A stretch of 64,000 nucleotides of DNA from Magicicada septendecula (Eukaryota; Arthropoda; Insecta; Hemiptera; Cicadidae): assembly GCA_034769895.1 (NCBI GenBank), contig CM068367.1:707700885-707764884 (forward strand), in the 5' to 3' direction. The translations under genes were made by a program, and so were the position numbers. Position 1 is the first letter of the stretch, and the number at the start of each line of letters is the position of its first letter. Below the pieces are notes generated by a model. The model saw only the letters and a list, made by a program, of their open reading frames with translations. It ran no database searches and was not told the origin of the DNA. Of this stretch, positions 54,525 to 64,000 are shown in pieces.

Positions 54525-56032
54525 TTACGGAAAGTTGATCACCGTAGAGACCAGGTGAGAAGGTATGTCAGGCACGATGACTCGAGTGATCTGCTGCGGA
54601 CTCGTGACGCGAGACATGCTCACGTAGAAACCTTGGTACGTGCTGTTGTTCAGAATCATGTCCACGTTGTTGCGTACGGTGCGACCCTGGCACATGTGGA
54701 TCGACATGACGTTAGCCATGTAAATCGGATAGTTGTACAACTGACCCGACTTATCGCTGCCGTCCTCTTTCCGCCGTTCAACAGAAACCGGCAGTGTTTC
54801 TCAAACATGAACTTGTTGCAGTTCCCTTTGCGTACGATCACCAGCTTGCCGTTGTCGTCTCGCATCATCACCGTCTCGTTCGCCTCATCCACACTCACCA
54901 GTGTGGCCTGCGAGTACTCGGAGTAGTAGTACACAAAATAGCGGCCGCCGATTATCAACGGCACGTACGGCAGATACTTGTCCGGAGCACCGTTCTTCAT
55001 GTACTCCAGCGTGACGGTGGGCAGGTAGAGTCCGTTCGGTTGGCGTACGCCTTGTACGCGCAACAGGTTTCGCACACCGGACGCGTTGATTAAGTAAAAC
55101 GACGCCGGGGCGGCCGTGTTGATGGTCATCATGTGAATGGTGTTGGTGAGGTCTCTGTGGTGGCTGGCCAGATGCGTGTCTGTGATGGCCGATTCGCTCA
55201 TAAACTTACGGCGAAACAGCGCAGCGGCCAGCGCGTACCCGAACTTGTCCAAGTGTTTGTCGGACGAGAACCGCGACACGTAGTCCACCAGACGGTTGTA
55301 GTCGGCGTCACCGCACCGTTCGTTCTTGTTCAACGTGAACGCGCGGTCGATGAAGGCGGAGGCAATGTCGTACGACGAACACTGGCCTGCGTGCATAGAG
55401 TTGTGTATGTTCTGCAACTGGTTCTTGTCGCCAGACAACACGGTGCCTATCTTGTGGTATTTCAACAACATCAACACTGCAAACAGGAGCGGCTTGGGTA
55501 TCACCGTGTACTCGTCCAGTATCACTATGGAGCCGTTGAAAGGCTTCAGCAGTTTGGCGTATCTCAACAGACCCACGGTGACGTTGATGAACTGGCTCGT
55601 ACTCATGCGGCCGCTCAACTGGCGTTCCAAACCGATGTAGCTGAGAAAAGAGAGGTTCCACACGATCATGCAGAATCGGGCCACCGTGAATTGTACGGCA
55701 CACTTTCGAAACATGTACAGCAGGTCGTGCTTGTATATGATAACGTGTACCGACCCCTCCCAAGCGTGCGCCAGCGTCAGCATCGTGATCGTCTTGCCCG
55801 TACCGGCGCCGGCCTGTATTAACACCATGGCCGTAGGGTTGTCGAACATGTAGCGATAGATTTGTTTCTGTTCCGCATTCAGTTTCTCTTCCGTGTAGAT
55901 TTGCTTTTCCAACGTGTACTCGTGGTCCTCATCATAGCAGTGTAGACTTCCAAAGACGCGCGGCGCCGACGAATTTGACGGTGGCGGCAGACTGTCAAAC
56001 TCCAAATCCTTAACGACCGGTCGGTCAAACAT
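54525..56032 (-). pseudogene. Helicase 2 (SF1, Pif1/RecD-like), frameshifted near its end
   Basis: The main frame from ATG 56032 has Walker A GAGTGKT (75-81), Walker B VILDEY (170-175) and a GDKNQL motif III (201-206). Near 54770-54790 the frame shifts. Motifs V and VI (MCQGRT and VSMSRVTSPQQI) are found in the neighbouring frame, which ends in TAA at 54525. Nudiviruses carry such a second helicase besides their main replicative one. The C-terminal motifs needed for ATP hydrolysis are separated from the rest, so the product would be inactive unless the shift is bypassed. Confidence 0.8.
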
Positions 56033-56187
56033 TGTAGGAGCCCACTGTTTTCGATCCGACGTCTATCACTATATAGTGATTGTATCAAGCGACATCAGCG
56101 GCCCAAGACTAGGTTTATCATAATTAAGCACACTCATATATATATATATATGTATATATAAAAGCAGTTTGTTCTTGTACCAGTTCG

Positions 56188-57401
56188 CTATCGTCTTCCC
56201 CCAGTCAGTGTAAGCCGCAATACTCTTTTAGGATTGGCATAGATTTTCCTATTGTAACCGTCATTGTTTCTGACTCTCAAAGACAAGCCGCCTCCAAATG
56301 ATAGGTCCGACGGCGGTATGAGCGGAAACGTGAGTTCGTTCATACGCTCTTGAAACGACAGCGCGTAGACTATTTCGTAGTACTCCTTTGGATCCTACTC
56401 GTCACTCTCCGCACACAGTTCTACACAACAACGGTCGTAGTCGATTGTCATAGCGTCTGCACCGGCAAGTGTTCTTACAAGAGCTCTAATGCCGTAAATA
56501 TCCTGTGGACCATGTAGATCGTACGTGAGAAACAGCCACCAGATACGTTGAAACACGCAAATCGGATCGTTACAGCGGATACGTTTGATTTTAAATAAAA
56601 TCGTTTGATAACGATTCGATAATTTGTGGTACCACTTTAGGCGCGCCGAATTACTGAAATGGTTTTTCCTCGGATGCATGCCGGAGAACGTCCATTCAGG
56701 TCTGTTCATCATGTCCCCAATGTAGTCGTTGAAAATTTCACGAGATTTTTTAGTCAACGAATACGGCACGAGACACTTTCGTAATATGCCACCTTTTTCT
56801 TCATCCACACAGAGTACTGAAAGTTCGAGCTCGTTGTGGCCACGATAATAAAACCACTCCTCGCTCTCGTCTTCCATGATACACCTAAATGTTTTACTTT
56901 CGTCCGCACTCAATACGGGTAATATAGGTGCGTTTTCTAGCGTCTTGGAAGCGATCGTTTTTCTCGTCCGATTGAACAGCTCCGGCAAATGCATCAGTCC
57001 TTCGAGGTCTTCAGCTGTAGCGTAACCTTTTTCAAGCATCAGAGGCACAACAAGGTCGAAAGCTACGCGTAACTGCGATAGGTATCTGCACACATCGTAT
57101 TTTCCACTATTAGTTTTTCATACTCACTGTGCAGCTTTCTTCTCGTATCGAACGAACAACACTTTTCGTCCATAGTGGCGAGCTGCATAAACGCTTCAAC
57201 ATTGCTAGCGTTTACAACGTTGTTTACCACTAAATTCAACACCAAACTGGTATTATGTTCGTTAACCGCGCCGGTAGTATTCACAGTCGATGTCGTGTTA
57301 CCTGCGATTCTTGGCAAAACGGTAACCTTCGCGAGTTCGTCTAAAAACTTCAAGTACGTATTGGTTTCTGTATCTCCACTAGCCGCGCCGGTAGTATACA
57401 T
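56188..57401 (-). pseudogene. Duplicated viral gene family, copy A (broken)
   Basis: The N-terminal ORF (57063-57401) and main ORF (56395-57093) are related by a frameshift near 57100. An in-frame TAG at 56395-56397 then precedes about 68 further codons that still match copy C and end at 56188. The conserved core has a YATAEDLEGLMHLPELFNRT block and an MEDESEEWFYYRGHNELE block (each identical in the two copies). No known domain is recognised. Copy C starts 1.5 kb upstream in the same orientation. Confidence 0.65.
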
Positions 57402-57630
57402 ATTCGCACTCTCGTTATTTACACTTGTTGATCTTGTTGATCTTTGCGTCCAGTGGTTTGTACTATGCGTGTTCTCTCACAACAGTTTAACACTGAATGA
57501 TCTCAATACTGCCGCCACCACTGTTTATATACTCGTCCCGTCGTCGTCGCCGTCACCGGATACAGTATTCTATCTATACATATGATTTAATCTCCGGCGC
57601 ACACGTTAGACGCGACTGTATAGCGGTGAC

Positions 57631-57755
57631 TAGTAACTGCGATAGGTATCTGCACACATCATATTTTTCACCCGACCCATAATAGTTCTTACGTAGTTTT
57701 ATGGATTTTTCATAATCATTGGGCAGCTTCCTCCGTCTGTCGACCAAACGGTTTT
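57631..57755 (-). pseudogene. Fragment of a third copy of the duplicated family
   Basis: Between copies A and C, a minus-strand frame includes a DYEKSIKLRKNYY stretch and YDVCRYLSQL, matching the region at the A-copy frameshift. The similarity then stops abruptly. It overlaps the end of the copy C frame and shows that the array once had at least three copies or was remodelled by unequal exchange. Confidence 0.55.
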
Positions 57756-58900
57756 ATTTACCCATAGTACCTGCGTTATTCGTTTAGGTGTGATATAAAG
57801 TTTCCTTTCGTCACCGTTCTCGCCGTCATTGTTTTTGATTCTCACATACACACCATTTTTAAACGATAATTGCGGCGGCGGTACTTGCGGTAATTTAAGT
57901 TGATTTATACGCTCTTGTAACGGCGGCGCGTAGACTACTTCGTAGTATTCGTATGGATTACAAACGTCGCTGTCTGCACACAATTCTAACGATTGTCGTC
58001 GTCGTCGCATTTGAAGACGCATGTACAGAAAATTTGTGATGTGCTATCTGCAAAGGACCACATCTCAGGGATACTGAGAAGATCGTACGTGCCGAACAGC
58101 CACATGATACGTTGAAACAGGTGCATCACGTTACAGCAGCGGACACGTTTTATTTTAAATAAAATGCCTAGATAATGACACGCACGTTCGTAGAACCGCG
58201 CTAGACCCCCGTAATTGTTGAAATGGTTTTTCCTCGGATGTCCGCCGGGCAGTGTCGATTCGGGTTCGTTCACCGTGGTCGTGATGTATTCGCTGAAAAG
58301 TACACGAGCTTCTTTAACCAACGAATACGGTACGGGAAAGTCTCGTAACGTTTCGATTTTGTGTTTATTCAGTAAACGCAGTGGTGAAATTTCAAGTTCG
58401 TTGTGGCCACGATAATAAAACCACTCCTCGCTCTCGTCTTCCATGATACACCTAAATGTTTCACTTTCGTCCGCACTCAATACGGGTAGTATAGGTGCGT
58501 TTTCTAACGTCTTGGAAGCGATTGTTTTCCTCGTCCGATTGAACAGCTCCGGCAAATGCATCAGACCTTCCAGATCTTCAGCTGTAGCGTAACCTTTTTC
58601 AAGCATCAGAGCCACGACCAGGTCGAAAGCTACGCGTAATTGCGATAGATATCTGGACAAACCATAACCCTCATAACGTTCCGATCTATAGTTCTTCTGA
58701 CGTTGTTTCATTAATTTTCTATAATCGCTGTAAAGCTTCCTTCTCGTGTCAAACGAACACCAGTCTTTGTCCATAGTAGCGATTTGCATAAACGCTTCTA
58801 CGTTGCTAGCGTTTACAACGTTATTCACAATCAAATTCAACAACAGACCGGTTTCACTAACCGCGCCGGCAGTATTCGTGGTCGCACTCGCGTTATTCAT
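57699..58900 (-). pseudogene. Duplicated viral gene family, copy C (frameshifted)
   Basis: The 304-codon main ORF (57986-58900) ends in a GAC repeat, where the frame is lost near 58005. The neighbouring frame (57699-58022) carries the rest, with an EYYEVVY motif and an RIKNNDG motif that correspond to the tail of copy A. The slip in a triplet-rich run suggests a simple indel. Alternatively the 304-aa form could still be made. Confidence 0.65.
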
Positions 58901-59159
58901 ACTCGTTTAAAAAAACGTCGTTCCTCTTACAACAGTTTAACTTTAAACGTTCTCAATACCACCGTCACCGCCGTTTATATAATGTCATAGTCGTCGATCC
59001 AGTATTCTGTAACCGAAATACACCACGGTTGTCACTGTTTATTACGGTCAGGTCTCTCGGTTGTATGCAATCTGTACTACTAGCTGTCTCTGTTAAGAGT
59101 TCTGATCACGGAACGCTTGTACCGCGCACAACGACTGTCCCGGTTGACGAATCCGTTAT
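58901..59159. other. Upstream region of copy C
   Basis: No gene is supported. It forms the transition into the repeat field. Confidence 0.4.
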
Positions 59160-60281
59160 CGACTGTAGTTGTCCGAAGTAGTAGTATGTCTTTTTTAAGA
59201 ATACATCAAGATATATATTGTACATATACGTTGGGGTACACTCTTAACATAGGCGGACGCCTTGTGCCGACAAATGTTTTGCCACAGACTAGATGTGAGT
59301 GAATATCGGTCGATCGGAACCGAGTTTGGTTGTCCAAAGTAGTAGTAGTAGTATGTCTATGTTAGATACGTATACGTACATATACGTCGGGTATATCGTT
59401 AACATAGACTGACGACTGGTTTGGCGAAGTAAGGGAGTTGACTCCGTGAAAAGATCGATCGAATCACCCGTACCACGTTTTGTTGACCAAAGTAGTAGTA
59501 TGTCTATGTTAAGAATATATTATATATATATTATGTATATATATATATTTACTTCATATATATGTGTGTACATCTTAGTGGGTATATCGTTAACAAAGGC
59601 CGACGGCTAGTTTGACGTAGCGGAGTAGTCGACTGTCGCCAGCACCCGACGTACACGAACCGGCGGTAAAACCGTTCGCCATAAGGATAACACGGGAATC
59701 GAAGACGGAGTAGACGACAGCGAAAAACGAGCGAGGTCAAATCGAAAATAGGGGTGAATATTTTCTAAAACGGGGGTTGATGTTCACTACCCTTAGCGGT
59801 GGGAGGAAGGTTGGTCGGCCAAAAGAGCGTCGCCAGCGACCGACATTTGTAACCGTCAAAACCTGTCAGAATTCAACAAATCGCCTAGCGTTACCTAGTA
59901 GAACGCTCTGTGATCGGATCCTCTACGTGTCGTGTAGGCGACATAGTAGTATACACTAGTAGTCTGTCTGTCTACGTTAAGAATACATGGAGTTGTATAT
60001 TATGTACCTACATTCTGACCACGGATCGCGTTAAACAAAGCTTAGTTGTACACATCACTAGTCTGTCTACGTTAAAAATACATCGAGTTGTATATTATGT
60101 TCTGAACACGGACCGCTTGTACCGCGCACAACGGTCACCGGTGTACGAACCCGTCTGTCTATGTTAAGAGTGCAGCGTGTCATATACAAGCTCGGATCTC
60201 TTAACACGGACGGACTGACCAATTTGTTTTGCCGCACAACAGGTTGTACGTCTGTCGACCGATACCGAGTTTGGTCGTCCA

Positions 60282-60319
<38 letters not shown>

Positions 60320-60650
60320 CGTCTGGGTTAAGAATACATCAAGATATATATTGTATATACGTTGGGTATATCCTTAACATAGACGGACGCCTTGTGCCGA
60401 CCGATTTCATGCCTCGCGCCAGGCTCGAGTGTATGACTGTCGACCGGCAACGAGTTTTATTGTCCAAAGTAGTAGTAGTATGTCTATGTTAGATATATAT
60501 ACGTTGGGTATATTGTTAACACAGACGGACGGCTAGTTTGGTGAACCAAGGAAGTTAACTCCGTGAGAAGTTCGATCGAATCACCGTCGACCGTTACCAC
60601 GTTTGGTTGTCCAAAGTAGTAATATGTCTATGTTAAGTATATATTATATA
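59160..60650. repeat. hr-like repeat field, about nine diverged units
   Basis: Units share CCAAAGTAGTAGTATGTCTA, then GTTAAGAATACATC, an AT-rich core with ATATACG(T/C)(T/C)GGGTATA, and (C/G)TTAACATAGACGGACG. The left GTCTATGTTAAG and right CTTAACATAGAC are inverted copies, so many units form a palindrome of about 12-bp arms around 30-50 bp. Starts lie near 59170, 59331, 59485, 59960, 60055, 60155, 60273, 60464 and 60609. No ORF is credible. The layout recalls homologous repeats that act as origins or enhancers in insect DNA viruses. Confidence 0.7.
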
Positions 60651-60654
60651 TATT

Positions 60655-63600
60655 ACTAGTGGTCGCCCAGTGGTCCAAATTCGACCGTAATTCATTAAAT
60701 TTTTAAGTTTGAACGTATTGAGGTTCTTTTGTCAAAGAGTGTACCTCTATAATCATTGCATATAATTTTTTTGAATTTTGTTCTATTACGTCAGCTGCGA
60801 GCGTGTACAAATACGTCATTAGCGTGTGTTGTTTGCCTTAATTCCCTGCAATACCTATGAAATTTAAAATTTAATGTTAGTAACAGTTGAAAAAAAAACA
60901 CAATTACAGCTTGTATTCGTATTTATTTTTTGATATAATTCATTGTCAGTTTTAATTTTTTCATGTTATTATTGAATCAAATAAACGTTAATAAAAATGA
61001 GACTTGACATTCATAGAAGTGTAAGATACATTGTTTCCAATTCCAGTGGCTTACATTTCATTTTTGGTAAGGTACAAAATTCGAAAACAGTTTGAAGATT
61101 ATCTGCTACAAAGCTTATATAATTTTTTAATTTTTTTTTTCTATGCAGTAATTTTCGAGTTTTTTGAAAAATATGAAAGATAGGAAAAATGAGATTTAGC
61201 TTGGCTAAGCCATATTTAAAAAGCAATAACGCGTTTTTTGACATTTCCTTGGGTTTTTTTTATTGCCATACTGACCAGGTTTCGCCAAGGCTACACAGTT
61301 ATTTTGCCCATCTTTTTCGAATTATATAAAATTTAAATAAAAAATTAATACAAAATAAAAAATGAAATAAAAAATACGTGCCTCGTGTATTTTTTCATAT
61401 ATTTTTAATTATATCAAAAAAAACCGGCCGGTTAAAAAAATAAATGTTGTCCATTGAACTTAAAATAGTTTGAAAGTGAATTTAATGATTCAGAACTTCT
61501 GTGTAAATGATGTTTTTTGTAAAAACTCTTTCATCATTTGCTAAATGCCCTTGGCCATTATATTCGGAAATATAAAATCTCAAACCATCGAATGATCGAA
61601 CTCTACTTGCTGTGACGTACAATTGACCATGTGTAAAAACTGGCTGCCTCAATAAAATTCCAATTTTTTCGAATGTTTGTCCTTGAGACTTATTTATTGT
61701 CATCGCAAATGCAGGTATAATTGGAAATTGAGTTCTTTGAAAGTTAAATGGTAAAACAGTACCGGAATATGTTAAATTTATACGTGGAATCAAAATTCTC
61801 TTATTGCGTGCGGTTCCAGTTAAAACGTCGCAATCAATAGCATTACGATGCATACACTTGATGCGCATTCTTGTTCCATTGACTAATGCTTCCTTTGTAT
61901 TTAAGTTTCTGATCAGTAAAACGATGCAATTAACTTTCAATACTAACTTATGTGGTGGCAAACCACTAATAGTCAAAGAATTCAAAAACTCTACTGGATA
62001 GTTATTGATTTCATTGTCATCATCACAAATTATTTTATCGCAGCTATGATACGTTTTCTGTTCACCTGGTATTCGATTAAGTATATCAGTATTAATAAAA
62101 GTACAATCATCATTTTTAGGTGCTAAAATAACTGACTTCAATATGTTATCTGCGAGTATGTTTTCGGAAATATTTTCATACACCTCATTAATAATATTAT
62201 TTTCATCTCCTATTAATTGCTGAGGTATTTCAATAATATTTTCACCAAACTGAGGGAATTGTGGGGCTTCATCATTACCAATTTTTTTCAAGAATTCGAC
62301 AAATTCTATTTCACTTGGTAAGGCTCTCATATTTTGAGTAAACGTTACTTTATGAAAATAAACAAATTTATGCCAACTCGTGACACAATTTTCAATTAAA
62401 GCTGCACGTGATCCATGTGGGACAACTGGTAAGATTTGCCGAAAATCACCGCACAGAAGTATCGTTTTCACTCCAAATGGTTTATGTTTATCATTTTCAT
62501 CGCATAGATCCTGCAATAATCTATCTATGATTTTCAACACTTGCAGTGGGCACATAGGAATTTCATCAATAATTATCAATGATGATTAATTTATGTAACG
62601 TCCATAGCTACTATTTGCGGTAATATTCGCTACAGAATTTTCCAAAATGGGTATAGGCAATTTAAACACATTGTGTAAAGTTCTACCTCCAAGTAATAGA
62701 GTTGAAGCTATGCCACTGAACGCTGTTGCAATGCAACTAAGATTAAGCGAATTTAATTTGTGAATGATTGCTGTTTGTGTGAATGTTTTTCCACAACCTG
62801 CATGAGCGGTTAAACAAAAAACATTAGATCCAGTATCATGGTGCAAAACTTCACGAATCACACGATCAATTAGATTACGCTGTTCAATATTTGCAGTTTC
62901 ATAATGCTCACAAAACAGAAACTCATGTTCTATTGGATCAATAGCATTTGCTTCATCTGTTCCCTGCGAATACGTGGGAACTGGCAAACCAAGTTCTTGA
63001 CATGACAAATTATGAACATTCAAAATATCTTCAATTTCTAATAGAGCTGTGTTAAAGGATACTTCTTCGTTGTAATCTCTCAAAAAATCTTCACTAAGAT
63101 ATACTTTAAATTCATTACATAACGCCAACGCATTGGCTGGCACATTTAATGCACAAATGTAACCAAATAAATTTCGCATTTGTTTTGGTGAATGTAATTC
63201 TTTTGCTTCATTTAAACATTCGCGCCATTCATTATCATTTGAAGCAATGCCGCGAGCATGGCACGCTTCAACAAAAGAAGTGTGTATAATTCCATTGTAT
63301 GTTCTAACATCCTCAAATGATTTTGGACCACAGACATGTAATAAAAGCAATCGTAAATGGAAAAGTTCGATGTCTTTTGGTGATACTACATATATGCGTG
63401 TAATGATTTTATCACCTCCACGCCTTCTCTTCTTCCATGTTTTCGGGAATCTTCCCACACATAATGCAAAGGAATTTCAATATACTTATATTCATGCGCT
63501 GATGGATCTGATCGATTCAATTCAAAAAAATGCTAATAATTTTGTTTGTCTTACATTTTCAGTTGCTTGACGTTCTTGCCCTTCTCGAAAGTAAACATTC

Positions 63601-64000
63601 TGTCTACGCGGTAAATGAATGTCAAGTCTAACGATGACATGTTATTGAAAATGCATTGGTAATTCATAGATGCGCCATACAGCTTCAGTTGATCCGACAT
63701 AACGGCCATTTAAAAAATTTTTAACTTCATCAATTTGTATTTCTTGACCTGGTTCATTTGTCTCTGAACCTAATTCAACAGTTGCACTGTCATAGCCTTT
63801 ATACACGTATTTATAAATGTATTTAACACTTTTAACTGTAGTGCATACTTCAACATTTATATGGCAATTAAATTTGGCAAGTAAATACGGATTGTATGGT
63901 ACAACATAACGATTGTCGAGGCAACTACCGCGAACTTCAGCATTAATACCATTATCACGCCTTCTGTATAATGGATATCCATTTAATGATTCACATGTAA
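60655..64000 (-). mobile_element. Helitron, 3' part, running off the window
   Basis: Rep/helicase-type coding sequence lies on the minus strand. In minus-strand sense the element would end CTAG at 60656 followed by T, fitting the usual CTRR terminus before a host T. The end abuts the last unit of the viral repeat field. About 800 bp between this end and the helicase stop are AT-rich and non-coding. The 5' end is outside the window. Confidence 0.8.
61482..64000 (-). pseudogene. Helitron Rep/helicase, C-terminal part, broken
   Basis: The frame 62586-63458 contains Walker A AHAGCGKT. An in-frame TAA at 62586-62588 then precedes the frame 61482-62579, with Walker B IIIDEIPM, motif GDFRQILPVV and C-terminal AMTINKSQGQT and VTASRVRS motifs. 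Upstream (63460-64000) Helitron-type sequence continues in other frames: an NGRYVGSTEAVWRIYE stretch near 63660-63710 and a HLPRRQNVYFREG stretch near 63600 with a shift in a T run near 63520. Several frame breaks show that the element is dead. Confidence 0.85.

Noticed and set aside
55133..55822. 229-codon plus-strand ORF opposite helicase 2
   Set aside because: It is a shadow frame; the Walker motifs are on the minus strand.
24830..60655. Free (exogenous) virus genome contaminating the assembly
   Set aside because: An intact retrotransposon with target duplication sits inside a viral gene, and several core genes are broken, so the DNA has resided in a chromosome.

Overview
The window is a piece of arthropod (most likely insect) nuclear genome. 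It contains a decaying copy of a large DNA virus of the nudivirus/Lefavirales type, surrounded and broken up by several kinds of transposable element. Host-type DNA is AT-rich. The viral stretches are visibly richer in GC and carry closely packed, mostly intronless ORFs on both strands. No tRNA, rRNA, CRISPR array or bacterial signal was seen. All identifications come from reading motifs by eye; nothing was searched.

Layout. (1) 1-18529: a tandem array of one LTR element in the order LTR-internal-LTR-internal-LTR-internal-LTR. The period is 4857 bp, LTRs are 1186 bp, and each unit carries one 426-aa candidate Gag ORF. The array starts outside the window and ends exactly at an LTR end. (2) 18530-24825: broken Ty3/gypsy and BEL/Pao elements on the minus strand. 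(3) 24830-29930, about 32570-36334 and 46046-60655: three blocks of one viral segment, about 23 kb in all. They hold a tyrosine recombinase, pif-1-like, lef-8 and helicase-2-like genes, several unassigned small membrane or acidic proteins, a leucine-rich-repeat (LRR) membrane protein, a duplicated gene family, and palindromic or hr-like repeats. (4) About 29940-32572: an AT-rich insertion between viral blocks. (5) 36335-46045: a nearly intact, recent Ty3/gypsy element with a 4-bp target duplication, inserted inside a small viral gene. (6) 60655-64000: the 3' part of a broken Helitron, running off the window.

Gene logic. LEF-8 is the catalytic subunit of the viral late RNA polymerase, PIF-1 is an oral-entry factor, and the helicase and recombinase belong to DNA replication or processing. 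lef-8, the pif-1-like gene, helicase 2, the gene after it and both members of the duplicated family carry frameshifts and/or in-frame stops. Together with the retrotransposon that splits a viral gene, this marks the locus as an endogenous, non-replicating remnant. The tyrosine recombinase, a 540-aa protein next to lef-8, the LRR membrane protein and several small proteins remain open. They are candidates either for retained function or simply for not yet having decayed.

Points of most interest: the LTR array with a conserved UUCG hairpin and a predicted in-frame splice; a family of 19-bp palindromes in viral intergenic DNA; an hr-like repeat field at the right viral end; a triplicated viral promoter; the captured-looking LRR receptor-like gene; and a small gene split by a near-pristine retrotransposon.
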